Assembly: GCA_964520325.1 (NCBI GenBank)
Contig: CAZFOB010000010.1
Span: 62,001 to 126,000, forward strand
DNA from: CAZFOB01 sp964520325
Lineage (GTDB): Bacteria > Actinomycetota > JAICYB01
Direction of reading: 5' to 3'
Length of the DNA stretch: 64,000 nt
The translations under genes and the position numbers were made by a program. The notes beneath the pieces are model-generated. The model saw only the letters and a program-made list of their open reading frames with translations, was not told the origin of the DNA and did not search any database. This document shows, one piece after another, positions 32,778 to 40,887 of the stretch (its first letter is position 1; each line of letters opens with the position of its first letter).

Positions 32778-33974
32778 GTGGTCGGTTCGCTTCGACTCAG
32801 AGCCGCCGGTTTTCGCGCCATGCCGCGCTCTGTGGCGCTCATCTCTGTGGCGTCCGGACTTGCGGTCGCTTCGTTCGGCGCGTTGTTCACCTTCATCGCC
32901 CCGGAGGACCGAGTCACTACCGCGGCGCCAAGCCTCAGCCTCGATCCTGTGGACGATGATCGCGGGCCGATCTCCGAGACGGGTGCCCGGGGGCAGGCGT
33001 CGGGCGTCCGGGGGCAGGGGTCGGGCGTCCGGGGGCGGGGGTCGGGCGTCCGGGGGAAGGTCGTGTCGTCGTCGGGCGAAGCGATCGCGAACACCGACAT
33101 CGAGCTCGTGCCGCTCTTCATCGGGAAGAAGGCGAAGCGACTCCATGCGAGCACAGACTCCGACGGCGCTTTCGCCTTCAAGGACGTCGAGATCAACCCG
33201 GGCTCCCCGTACTCAGTCGACATACGCTTCGGCGGAGCACGGTTCTCATCTGAGATCCTGCGCAGCCCACGCGGGCGCGACGACCCCGTCGAGGTCGTCG
33301 TTGCGAAGACCACACGCAAGATCGACTCCCTTTCCGTGGAGGTCGAATCGCTCGCCCTCGTCGGGGACGCAACGGGAGCTCAAGCCGTCCACGCGTTCAC
33401 GGTCGTCAACGGCGGAGCGCGCGCGTACGTCGGAGCCCTGCGTCTGCCGTTCCTGAAGGGCGCGATCGCGATCCGTGAGGGAGCAGGACTCGACCGCAGG
33501 TACCTCGACATCGCTGACGCGACGCTGGTCTCGAAAGCGCCCGTTCTTCCCGGTCGTCACAACCTCACGTACACCTACGTCGTCCAGATGACGAAGAACG
33601 GCATCGCCCTCGATCGCCGTCCGACGCTGCCGACCAAGCGCTACGAGCTGCTCGTTGGAGGAAACCTCCATGTAGATCCCCACCTCGGCAGGCCAACCCT
33701 TCGCGACGACGGCGAGGTGAAGCTCGGCCCCCGAGAGGACAAGAAGGCGTACCGCCGCTTCGTCGCACGCGACCTGGACGCGGACTCGATCGTTTCGGTG
33801 CGGCTCACCGCTGGGAATGGGTCCGATCTCTTGCGCACGGCCGCCACCATCGCGGGAGCAGCTGCCGGCGCGATTGTGCTCGCGTTCGTGCTCATGCCGC
33901 TGGTGCGTCGCCGGCGCGGAAAGGCGGCCTCTCCACCCGACCCCGCGCCGCAGCCCACGCCCTCGGTGAGGTGA
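32778..33974 (+). CDS. Membrane protein with carboxypeptidase-regulatory-like domain, head of the ccm cluster
   Basis: The reading frame from GTG 32778 gives 398 residues: an N-terminal helix (SVALISVASGLAVASFGALF), a 21-bp-repeat-encoded GSGVRG linker, a beta-sandwich of the carboxypeptidase-regulatory type (GKVVSSSGEAIANTDIELV...), a long extracellular part, and a C-terminal helix followed by RRRRGK. The frame is open further upstream to 32694 and encodes another good helix (SIVLALIVGGATLAVVG). The true start may therefore be a CTG at 32724 behind CGGAG. Function unknown; perhaps a cytochrome assembly or cell-surface scaffold protein. Confidence 0.65.
   Translation: MVGSLRLRAAGFRAMPRSVALISVASGLAVASFGALFTFIAPEDRVTTAAPSLSLDPVDDDRGPISETGARGQASGVRGQGSGVRGRGSGVRGKVVSSSGEAIANTDIELVPLFIGKKAKRLHASTDSDGAFAFKDVEINPGSPYSVDIRFGGARFSSEILRSPRGRDDPVEVVVAKTTRKIDSLSVEVESLALVGDATGAQAVHAFTVVNGGARAYVGALRLPFLKGAIAIREGAGLDRRYLDIADATLVSKAPVLPGRHNLTYTYVVQMTKNGIALDRRPTLPTKRYELLVGGNLHVDPHLGRPTLRDDGEVKLGPREDKKAYRRFVARDLDADSIVSVRLTAGNGSDLLRTAATIAGAAAGAIVLAFVLMPLVRRRRGKAASPPDPAPQPTPSVR
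32987..33055 (+). repeat. 21-bp in-frame tandem repeat (about three units)
   Basis: Units of the form gggggcaggggtcgggcgtc are repeated about three times with single-base changes. They encode GQASGVR, GQGSGVR and GRGSGVR in the linker between the first helix and the beta domain. The period is a multiple of three, so copy-number change would not break the gene. Confidence 0.9.
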
Positions 33975-33981
33975 CGGTCAC

Positions 33982-34602
33982 GTGAGCGCGGTAAGCGTCC
34001 GGTCGCTCGAGCGACGCTTCGGCTACGCGCGCGTACTCGACCGGCTCGACCTCGACGTCGAGGCCGGTGAAGCCGTCACGATCACCGGACCGAACGGCTC
34101 CGGGAAGACGACGTTGCTGCGCATCCTCTCCGGATTGCTGAAGCCCACTTCCGGCGAGGTCGCCGTGCTCGGCGGACGTCCGGCTGACCCGGACGTGCGC
34201 CGGCGCATCGGCGTGATCGGCCACGCCGCATGCATCTACCCGCGCATGACCGCGGCCGAAAACCTGCGGTTCTGGGGGCAGATATATGGCGACAACGACG
34301 CCGCGGCCCGAGGCCTCGAGATCATCGTCCGGCTCGGCCTTGATCCGGACGACCGACGTCCCGTGTCGACGTACTCCCAAGGCATGCGCCAGCGCATCTC
34401 GATCGCGCGAGCGCTGTGCACCGATCCCACCATCGTGATCGCCGACGAACCGTTGGCTGCGCTCGACGACAGCAGTGCAGCGATGGTCGTGGCGATGCTC
34501 GGCCGGGGGCGGACCCTCGTGGCTGCGACGCACGACGCTCATCGCTACGAGCATTCACGCCGCCTGGTGCTTCGCGACGGCGCGTTGGTTGGTTCTTCGT
34601 GA
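33982..34602 (+). CDS. ccmA: Heme exporter ATP-binding protein CcmA
   Basis: The 206-residue ABC ATPase has Walker A GPNGSGKTT, a signature reading YSQGMRQR and Walker B IVIADEPLAALD; the short length is typical of CcmA. With CcmB and CcmC it releases holo-CcmE during cytochrome c maturation. The gene order A-B-C-D-E-F supports the assignment. GTG start at 33982 just after the preceding gene; the TGA lies in a tandem-duplicated GTGA junction with ccmB. Confidence 0.9.
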   Translation: MSAVSVRSLERRFGYARVLDRLDLDVEAGEAVTITGPNGSGKTTLLRILSGLLKPTSGEVAVLGGRPADPDVRRRIGVIGHAACIYPRMTAAENLRFWGQIYGDNDAAARGLEIIVRLGLDPDDRRPVSTYSQGMRQRISIARALCTDPTIVIADEPLAALDDSSAAMVVAMLGRGRTLVAATHDAHRYEHSRRLVLRDGALVGSS

Positions 34603-34640
34603 ACACGCTGAGGGCTCTTCGTGAACACGCTGAGGGCTCC
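34599..34640 (+). repeat. Tandem duplication of the ccmA/ccmB junction
   Basis: The segment gtgaacacgctgagggct occurs twice (34599 and 34621), followed by GTGAGC at 34641. This creates three GTGA motifs. The first contains the ccmA stop. The second opens a 7-codon ORF whose stop overlaps the third, which is the likely ccmB start. The first GTG is also in frame with ccmB. Confidence 0.9.
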
Positions 34641-35306
34641 GTGAGCAAGCTCACAGCGCTGCTGTGGAAGGACGCGCTCGCCGAGGCGCGCAGCTTCGAG
34701 CGCTTCGGTGCGCTCGGTCTGTTCGCAGCCTCGGTTTTGCTCACGCTGCACTTCGCGCTCCCGCCCGACTCAGACGCGCGTCCGAAAGCGGCCGCCGGCT
34801 TCCTGTGGGCAGCGATCGTCTTCGCGAGCGTGCTCGAGTTCCGCCGGTCGTTCGAGTCCGAACGGCGGGACGGCACACTCGACGGCCTCAGGGCGGCACC
34901 GCTCGATCCAACGCTCCTCTACGTGTCCAAGGCGCTATCGAGTCTCGTCGTCATCGGCGTGCTCGTCGTATTGCTGGTGCCTTTGGCGTCGATCTTCTTC
35001 ATCGGCGAGCTACGCAACACTGCTGCCGCGATCGGCACGGCGCTGCTCGGCGCCGCCGGACTCATCGCCTGGGGGACGCTGTTCTCCGCGATCGCCACCG
35101 GTGTGCGTGCGGGCGAGGTTGTGCTGCCGATCCTTCTATTCCCGCTCGTCATCCCGCAAACGATCGCGTGCGTACGTTTGCTCTCCTATCTGATGGCCGC
35201 AGAACCTCTCGCCGACGTCGCCGGTGGCTTCGTCATCCTCGGCACCTTCGACCTGCTCTCGTTGGGAACGGCGCTGCTTCTTTTCGAGTACGTTCTCGAC
35301 GAATGA
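34641..35306 (+). CDS. ccmB: Heme exporter permease CcmB
   Basis: The 221-residue protein has six hydrophobic helices and CcmB-like features: a WKDALAEARSFERF N-terminus, EFRRSFESERRDGTLDGLRAAPLDP (read in two pieces) and a P-x-P-LVIPQTI segment. It is the membrane partner of CcmA. GTG 34641 is preferred because GAGGG lies upstream; GTG 34599 would add 14 residues encoded by the tandem duplication. The stop overlaps the ccmC ATG. Confidence 0.88.
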   Translation: MSKLTALLWKDALAEARSFERFGALGLFAASVLLTLHFALPPDSDARPKAAAGFLWAAIVFASVLEFRRSFESERRDGTLDGLRAAPLDPTLLYVSKALSSLVVIGVLVVLLVPLASIFFIGELRNTAAAIGTALLGAAGLIAWGTLFSAIATGVRAGEVVLPILLFPLVIPQTIACVRLLSYLMAAEPLADVAGGFVILGTFDLLSLGTALLLFEYVLDE

Positions 35307-36004
35307 TGCGCCGGTCCTCACTCGCTCTTCCGTCCGTCGCCGTCGCCGCAGTGCTCGGGGCACTCGGCCTGATCCTGCTCTACGCGCCGGCCGAGGCCGT
35401 CCAGGGCGACATCCAGCGGCTCTTCTACATCCATGCCGCATCAGGCTGGAACGCATACCTCGCGTTCTTCATCGTCGCCGGGGCCAGCGTCATGGTGCTG
35501 ATCCGGCAGAGCGACTGGGAGCGATGGGACAGGATGGCGATCGCCGGTGCCGAGATCGGCGTGCTCTTCACGACGCTCGTGTTGCTGACCGGGCCCATCT
35601 GGGCCGGGCGCGCGTGGGGCGCCTGGTGGGTGTGGGACGCGCGAACGACGGCGACGCTTGTGCTGTGGCTCGTCTATGCCGGCTACCTGCTCTTCCGGAC
35701 GCTCTCACCTCCCGGCGAGCGACGCGCGCGTCTAGCGGCAGTGATCGGCCTGATCGGCGCAGCCGACATCCCCGTCGTGCATTTCGCGGTCACATGGTGG
35801 CGGACGCAACACCCGGAGCCCACGGTTCTCCGTCCGGGCGGCCCCGATCTGCCGGGTTCGATGCTCCTCACGCTCGCCGTGACCTTCGTCGCGTTCATGG
35901 TGCTGTTCGCCGCTCTGCTCGTGCTGCGCATGAAGCTCGAGTCGACCCGAGCTCGCGTCGAAGTGGCGGCGGTCGCACAACACGCGCGGGTCGCACGTGT
36001 CTGA
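35303..36004 (+). CDS. ccmC: Heme handling protein CcmC
   Basis: The 233-residue, six-helix protein presents heme to CcmE. The Trp-rich signature (WGAWWVWDARTT, ~105-116) lies between helices. Two candidate heme His ligands are His44 (FYIHAASGWN) and the His in PVVHFAVTWW (~160). The ATG at 35303 overlaps the ccmB TGA (ATGATG). The long Ala/Arg-rich C-terminus is not typical but harmless. Confidence 0.93.
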   Translation: MMRRSSLALPSVAVAAVLGALGLILLYAPAEAVQGDIQRLFYIHAASGWNAYLAFFIVAGASVMVLIRQSDWERWDRMAIAGAEIGVLFTTLVLLTGPIWAGRAWGAWWVWDARTTATLVLWLVYAGYLLFRTLSPPGERRARLAAVIGLIGAADIPVVHFAVTWWRTQHPEPTVLRPGGPDLPGSMLLTLAVTFVAFMVLFAALLVLRMKLESTRARVEVAAVAQHARVARV

Positions 36005-36155
36005 CCTCGGCTGGCTGGCTGCCGGCTTCGGGGTCACGTGGCTCGTGATCGGTCTCTACCTCATGCGCCTTTGGCGCGTGCAGCGAGCGATCGACCGTCG
36101 CCTTGACGAGCTGGCAGCGCGGAGCGGCGAAAACCCGCCGTCCGACCTAAGCTAA
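35997..36155 (+). CDS. ccmD: CcmD-like small membrane protein
   Basis: The 52-codon frame starts at GTG 35997, overlapping the end of ccmC, and ends four bases before ccmE. It has one helix (LGWLAAGFGVTWLVIGLYLM) and a basic/charged C-terminal tail (RLWRVQRAIDRRLDELAAR), the usual CcmD layout. In known systems CcmD is needed to release holo-CcmE from CcmABC. The assignment rests on size, topology and position. Confidence 0.78.
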   Translation: MSDLGWLAAGFGVTWLVIGLYLMRLWRVQRAIDRRLDELAARSGENPPSDLS

Positions 36156-36159
36156 GCCG

Positions 36160-36609
36160 GTGGACGTCCCGCCCATCGAATCGACACCCCCGATCCACGC
36201 GCCGCAGCGCCGCGGGAAGTGGATCGCCGCCGTGACGTGCATCGTGCTTGGCATCGGGGGCCTCGCGGCGTGGGCGATCGCCACGCCGGGCGCCATCTCC
36301 TACTACAAGACGCCATCGGAACTATCCGCCGCGGACGTGACCAAGCAGCTGCGGATCGGCGGTCGCGTCGTCGACGACTCGCTGCGACGTGACGGACGGG
36401 TGGTCTCCTTCGACGTCACCGACGGCAAGGACACGATCACCGTCGAATATCGCGGCGAAGTACCCGACACGCTGAAGAACGGGACCGACGTCGTCGCTGA
36501 AGGACGCTACGCGGGCGGCCAAAACGCGTTCGCCGCCGACCGGGTGCTCGCGAAATGCTCGTCGAAGTACGTTCCGGCCGAGCGTCCCGGGGATCTCGGT
36601 AAGGCCTAG
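36160..36609 (+). CDS. ccmE: Cytochrome c maturation heme chaperone CcmE, Cys-type
   Basis: The 149-residue protein has an N-terminal anchor (~20-40) and an OB-fold beta domain. At the site where most CcmE proteins carry the heme-binding His (H-x3-Y) this protein reads L-A-K-C133-S-S-K-Y137. The C-x3-Y form is known from Desulfovibrio and archaea, where the Cys binds heme, and is linked to the system I* branch that lacks CcmH. GTG start at 36160, four bases after the ccmD-like stop. Confidence 0.93.
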   Translation: MDVPPIESTPPIHAPQRRGKWIAAVTCIVLGIGGLAAWAIATPGAISYYKTPSELSAADVTKQLRIGGRVVDDSLRRDGRVVSFDVTDGKDTITVEYRGEVPDTLKNGTDVVAEGRYAGGQNAFAADRVLAKCSSKYVPAERPGDLGKA

Positions 36610-36612
36610 TCG

Positions 36613-38649
36613 ATGCTCGGGCGCGGCCTCCTCGGCATCGCCATCGCGTTCGCGTTCTACGCGCTCATCGCCGGACCGGCGTCGATGCGCCGCGACAAGG
36701 TCAGCAAGACGTGGACGGTCGCGCGTCCCGAATTGCTCACGAGTGCACGCCGCGCCCTGATCGCGGTCGCGCTGCTCACCGGGGCCGCAGCGATCCGCCT
36801 CTGGATCGCATTCTTCACGCGCGACTTCTCTCTTCACTATGTCGCGATGAACACCAACCGCGCCGCCCAGCCGTGGTACACGTTCTCCGCGTTGTGGTCG
36901 GGGATGGCCGGATCGCTGTTGCTGTGGTCATTGGTGCTTTCGCTCTTCGCCGCAGCCTTCGTCGCACGACGATCTCCGCAGCGCGAGCCATATATGGGCT
37001 GGGCGATCCCGGTCCTCGCGGGGGCCGAGCTCTTCTACCTCTCGATCACGTTCGTCGCTGAGAACCCGTTCGCGCGTTCCGACGTCATCCCGTTCGATGG
37101 CCGTGGGATGAATCCCTTGCTGCACTCCCCCGGCATGCTCATCCACCCGCCGGTTCTCTACGCCGGACTCATCGGACTCATCGTTCCGTTCGCGCTCGTG
37201 GTCTCCGCCTTGATCACCAAGGGCGACGACGACGATTGGATCCGAGTCGTTCGTCGCTGGACGCTCGTTCCCTGGCTCTTCCTCGGTACCGGCCTCGTGC
37301 TCGGCGGCGCCTGGGCGTACACCGAGCTCGGCTGGGGCGGGTATTGGGGATGGGACCCCGTCGAGAACGCCGCCTTCATACCGTGGCTCGCCGCAACGGC
37401 GTTCCTTCACTCGGCGATGGTGCAGGAGCGCCGCGGCATGCTCCGGGTCTGGAACGTCTTCCTCGTCGTGACGTTCGCCTCACTCGCAACCTTCGGCGCC
37501 TTCCTCACTCGCTCCGGCTTGTTGTCGTCGGTGCACACCTTCGCGGAGTCACCCATCGGGAAATGGTTCTTCGTCTTCCTCGGCATCCAAGCCGTCGGCG
37601 GGCTTGCCGTCCTCGTCTGGCGACTCCCGGCTCTTCGACGGCGCGAAGCGATGGGCTCCGCCGTCTCGAAGGAAGCGGCGTTCCTGATGAACAACCTCGT
37701 CTTCGTCGGTGCGTGCGCCGTGGTCTTGTGGGGCACCGTGCTTCCGCTGGCGAGCGAAGCGTTCACGGGCGAGCAGCTCGCGGTCGGGCCCCCGTTCTTC
37801 AACCGCGTGATGGCGCCGATAGGCGCACTCCTCTTGCTGCTCGCATCATTCGGCAGTGTCGTGCCCTGGGGGTCTGCAAGCGGACGTCGCGGGAGCCTGC
37901 GCACGGTCGCGTCGCGGCTGCTCGTGCCGGCGTTCATCGCGACCGCGACCGCGGTCGTCCTGCTGATGGCTACACGCCTGCCCAGCTTCGCCGGGATCGC
38001 ATGGATCGCGGTGCTGCTCGGCTCGACGAGCGTGGTCGAGATCGTTCGTGCGGGACGCACCCGCGCACGAGCCTTAGGACTCCCGCTCTCGTCGGCCACG
38101 CGAAGCCTGATCGCGCGCAACCCACGGCGTTACGGCGGATACATCGTCCACCTCGGCGTGGCGATCATGGTGATCGGCTTCGCCGGAAGCCTCGGGCGAT
38201 CGCAAACGGAGGTGATCGCTGTGCCGGGTGATGAGTTCGCGTTCGCCGGCTACACGTTCGACTTCTCGCGCCTCGAACGCTCGACACCCCCGGACAAGGA
38301 CGTCAGCCTCGCCGTCCTCGAGCTTCGCCGAGGCGATCGCACACTCGCGACACTTCGTCCGCAGCTCAACTTCCATCGCAACTGGGACCAGCCTCAGTCC
38401 GAGATCGCGATCCGCTCCACACCCCTCAACGACGTGTACGTGATCCTCGCGGGCGTCGACAGCGGCAGCGACGAGGCCATCTTCAGGATCCACTACAACC
38501 CACTCGTGCTCTGGGTATGGGTCGGAGCAGCCGTCAGCCTGCTGGGGGGCCTGACCTCCCTGCTCGTTCGAGCACGCAGGCCCACGCCGACCGTGGAGGA
38601 AGCGCCCCCAGAGCTCCAGATGGCACAGGTGCTTCCGCCGAACGACTGA
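36613..38649 (+). CDS. ccmF: Cytochrome c heme lyase subunit CcmF
   Basis: The 678-residue, ~15-helix heme lyase carries the Trp-rich motif GGYWGWDPVENAAFIPWL, HSPGMLIHPPVLYAG with conserved His, and SSVHTFAESPIG. It attaches heme to apocytochromes. The C-terminal ~120 residues form a periplasmic domain before the final helix. No CcmG/CcmH gene follows within the cluster, which agrees with the Cys-type CcmE. A 7-bp inverted repeat (38643-38659) covers the stop codon. Confidence 0.95.
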   Translation: MLGRGLLGIAIAFAFYALIAGPASMRRDKVSKTWTVARPELLTSARRALIAVALLTGAAAIRLWIAFFTRDFSLHYVAMNTNRAAQPWYTFSALWSGMAGSLLLWSLVLSLFAAAFVARRSPQREPYMGWAIPVLAGAELFYLSITFVAENPFARSDVIPFDGRGMNPLLHSPGMLIHPPVLYAGLIGLIVPFALVVSALITKGDDDDWIRVVRRWTLVPWLFLGTGLVLGGAWAYTELGWGGYWGWDPVENAAFIPWLAATAFLHSAMVQERRGMLRVWNVFLVVTFASLATFGAFLTRSGLLSSVHTFAESPIGKWFFVFLGIQAVGGLAVLVWRLPALRRREAMGSAVSKEAAFLMNNLVFVGACAVVLWGTVLPLASEAFTGEQLAVGPPFFNRVMAPIGALLLLLASFGSVVPWGSASGRRGSLRTVASRLLVPAFIATATAVVLLMATRLPSFAGIAWIAVLLGSTSVVEIVRAGRTRARALGLPLSSATRSLIARNPRRYGGYIVHLGVAIMVIGFAGSLGRSQTEVIAVPGDEFAFAGYTFDFSRLERSTPPDKDVSLAVLELRRGDRTLATLRPQLNFHRNWDQPQSEIAIRSTPLNDVYVILAGVDSGSDEAIFRIHYNPLVLWVWVGAAVSLLGGLTSLLVRARRPTPTVEEAPPELQMAQVLPPND

Positions 38650-38686
38650 CGTTCAGTCGGAACAAAAGCCCTGGTCGGCGGCTTGC

Positions 38687-38728
38687 TTGTGACCAGATTC
38701 ACACACCGGCACCGGTGGGAGCTAGAAT
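38687..38728 (+). promoter_or_regulatory. Promoter with Rex/CRP-like operator of the cytochrome bc operon
   Basis: TTGTGA-CCAGAT-TCACAC (38687-38704) is one base off a TTGTGA-N6-TCACAA palindrome. A TAGAAT -10-like hexamer lies at 38723-38728, only nine bases before the ATG at 38738, so the mRNA would be leaderless or nearly so. The palindrome overlaps the -35 region. It is the third such site in the window, all in front of respiratory operons. Confidence 0.6.
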
Positions 38729-38737
38729 CCGATCGAG

Positions 38738-39130
38738 ATGCTGCCCCTCGATGTCCTGCGCGCCCTGATCGTAGGAATGGTGCTCGCGTTCTCCCTCGTC
38801 GTCGTCGTCCGTCGCGCCGAGTCGCGCGATCAGAAGCTCACATGGACGACGGCCATCCTCTTGGGCTCCTGGCTCTTCGCCATCACCGTCGTCCTCCTCG
38901 CCGACGTCCCGTCGCGGCTGCTGTACTGGTTCGACGCGCAGCACGCCCCGCTTGCCGAGAAGTTCACGTTCCTGGCGTTCTGGGAGAAGGACATCGGCGG
39001 CAACCCTGGCTACCAGCTCGTCGCCGACATCGTCGCCAACAGCGTCCAAGGCATCTTCTTCGTGATCATCTGCGCAGCTGCCTACTTCTGGGGCGAGAAG
39101 CACCGTAAGGAAGGCAAGTTCAAGTCATGA
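38738..39130 (+). CDS. Membrane protein of unknown function, first gene of the cytochrome bc operon
   Basis: The 130-residue protein has three predicted helices (~5-23, ~38-55, ~98-118) and a basic tail. No family was recognised. Its start at 38738 is immediately downstream of the predicted -10. The stop overlaps the ferredoxin ATG (ATGA), so it is translated with the bc complex genes and may be an accessory subunit. Confidence 0.75.
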   Translation: MLPLDVLRALIVGMVLAFSLVVVVRRAESRDQKLTWTTAILLGSWLFAITVVLLADVPSRLLYWFDAQHAPLAEKFTFLAFWEKDIGGNPGYQLVADIVANSVQGIFFVIICAAAYFWGEKHRKEGKFKS

Positions 39131-39528
39131 GCGCCCAAAAACCCATCACTTTTAGCGGCGAGCATTTCGACGTCGCCGAGATCGACCCCGAGCTCCTACT
39201 CCAGCGCAAGGGCAGCAAGAAATACCTCGGGTTCATCCCCGAGCTATGCATCGTCTGCGGCGCGTGCGTCGACGTCTGCCCGTGGCACTGTCTGTTCATG
39301 GTGGATCCGGCGGCCGTCGAGGGCGAGGACAAACAGTGGCTCGTCGACGATGCGATCAAGGACGAAGCACCGAGCGTGATCTTCTGGGTGGACGACATCG
39401 AGTGCACACGGTGTAACGTCTGCGTCGAACGTTGTCCGACCGACGTGATCACGATGGACAAGGTCATCGACCCGAAGAAGCAACGCAAGCTCGCTTCGGT
39501 TCCTGTTTCGCAAGCAGCAGAAGGCTAG
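39127..39528 (+). CDS. 2x[4Fe-4S] ferredoxin encoded in the cytochrome bc operon
   Basis: The 133-residue protein has two full C-x2-C-x2-C-x3-CP motifs, Cys41/44/47/51 and Cys93/96/99/103, separated by an unusually long ~40-residue insert. A hydrophilic N-terminus precedes. It resembles NuoI-type ferredoxin domains but has no helical anchor. It is coupled to the gene before it (ATGA) and lies 22 bases before the cytochrome b gene. This suggests it delivers or accepts electrons at the bc complex or at the NuoEFG-less complex I; that is inference. Confidence 0.88.
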   Translation: MSAQKPITFSGEHFDVAEIDPELLLQRKGSKKYLGFIPELCIVCGACVDVCPWHCLFMVDPAAVEGEDKQWLVDDAIKDEAPSVIFWVDDIECTRCNVCVERCPTDVITMDKVIDPKKQRKLASVPVSQAAEG

Positions 39529-39550
39529 GCAGCTCAACCGACGACGGGGG

Positions 39551-40330
39551 TTGGTGTTGGCGCGACGACTTCGGAAGCCGGACATCGCAGGCCTCGGCGA
39601 CGAGGTCGATAAGAAGGTCAGGGACTCCCAGCTCTGGAAGTCGATCTTCCGTCCTGGCTCCCCGTTCCGCCGCGGTTACGCCGACAACCCGCGCAACCGC
39701 GCCATGGTGATGGTCAACAACGTGCTCTATCACCTGCACCCGGTGAAGGTGAAGCGGCACTCGGTCAAGTTCAGCTACACCTTGTGTCTCGGAGGGCTAT
39801 CGTTCTTCCTCTTCATCGTCCTCACGATCACCGGCATCTTCCTGATGTTCTATTACCGCCCAACCGACCCCCAGGCGTGGCTGGACGTCCGCGACCTGCA
39901 CAGCTCGGTCAACCTCGGCCTCCTCATGCGCAACATGCACCGCTGGGGTGCTCACCTCATGGTCTTCAGCGTGTTCCTGCACATGGCGCGCGTCTTCTAC
40001 ACCGGCGCGTACAAGCCACCACGCGAGTTCAACTGGGCGATCGGCGTGATCCTGCTCTTCCTCACCGGCGCGCTCTCGTTCACCGGCTACCTCCTGCCGT
40101 GGGATCAGCTGGCGCTGTGGGCGGTCACGGTCGGCGCCAACATCGGATCCTTCTCGCCGGTCATCAGGAAGAACTTCGCGTTCGTGCTCCTCGGCGGCGT
40201 CGAGATCACCGGGACGACACTGCTGCGGTGGTACGTCCTGCACGTGCTTGCGCTGCCGTTCGTGATCGTGATCCTGATGTCCGTGCACTTCTGGCGCGTC
40301 CGCAAGGACGGCTTCTCGGGACCACTCTGA
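39551..40330 (+). CDS. Cytochrome b6-type subunit (N-terminal half of cytochrome b)
   Basis: The 259-residue, four-helix protein binds the two b hemes of the quinol:cytochrome c reductase. Ligand pairs are His130/His144 (13 between) and His231/His246 (14 between); the 14-residue spacing is characteristic of b6-type proteins. A soluble ~65-residue N-terminal extension precedes the first helix. Start: TTG 39551 or GTG 39554 behind a G-rich run. The TGA overlaps the next ATG. Confidence 0.93.
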   Translation: MVLARRLRKPDIAGLGDEVDKKVRDSQLWKSIFRPGSPFRRGYADNPRNRAMVMVNNVLYHLHPVKVKRHSVKFSYTLCLGGLSFFLFIVLTITGIFLMFYYRPTDPQAWLDVRDLHSSVNLGLLMRNMHRWGAHLMVFSVFLHMARVFYTGAYKPPREFNWAIGVILLFLTGALSFTGYLLPWDQLALWAVTVGANIGSFSPVIRKNFAFVLLGGVEITGTTLLRWYVLHVLALPFVIVILMSVHFWRVRKDGFSGPL

Positions 40331-40875
40331 TGGATCAAAAAGAAGAGCTTCCCGTCAAGTCGCAAGGCGGCAAACCCCCCGCCGACCGTCTCCTGGCCGT
40401 CGTTCGCCAGGAAGCGATCCAGCGGATGCAGAAGGTGCCGGACGACAAGATCAACGTCTGGCCGCACCTGATCGCCGCCGAGTTCGTTTCGCTCCTGCTC
40501 ATCTCGGCGCTGCTCTTCGTGATCTCGGGGATGGGCTTCGCGGACGCAACGTTCCGAGTGCTCGCCGACCCGAACCTCACCCCGAACCCGTCGAAGGCGC
40601 CCTGGTACTTCCTCGGCCTCCAAGAGCTGCTGCGCTACTACCACCCACAGGTCGCCGGGGTCACGTTGCTGACGTTCAACATCGCCGGTCTGATTGCGCT
40701 GCCGTTCATAGATCGCAACCCGAGCTCGCGCCCGGCCGATCGCAAGCTCGCGATCGTGCTCTTCTCGCTGATGATCTTCTACTGGGCCACGCTCGTGATC
40801 ATCGGCTCGTTCTTCCGGGGGCCGGGATTCAACTTCGTCTTTCCGTGGTCGGACGGTCTGTTCTTCGAGATGTAG
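40330..40875 (+). CDS. Cytochrome bc complex subunit IV-like (C-terminal half of cytochrome b)
   Basis: The 181-residue protein has three helices and the subunit-IV-type sequence NPSKAPWYFLGLQELL followed by HPQVAGV. Together with the preceding gene it makes a split cytochrome b, as in b6f and many actinobacterial/firmicute bc complexes. The usual PEWY quinol-site motif is represented by APWY. ATG 40330 overlaps the cytochrome b6 stop (TGATG). Confidence 0.92.
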   Translation: MDQKEELPVKSQGGKPPADRLLAVVRQEAIQRMQKVPDDKINVWPHLIAAEFVSLLLISALLFVISGMGFADATFRVLADPNLTPNPSKAPWYFLGLQELLRYYHPQVAGVTLLTFNIAGLIALPFIDRNPSSRPADRKLAIVLFSLMIFYWATLVIIGSFFRGPGFNFVFPWSDGLFFEM

Positions 40876-40887
40876 TAGGAGGTTCAG

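Noticed and set aside
38643..38659. Inverted repeat over the ccmF stop codon as a terminator
   Set aside because: Only 7 bp with a 3-base loop and no T-run after it; too weak to call on its own.
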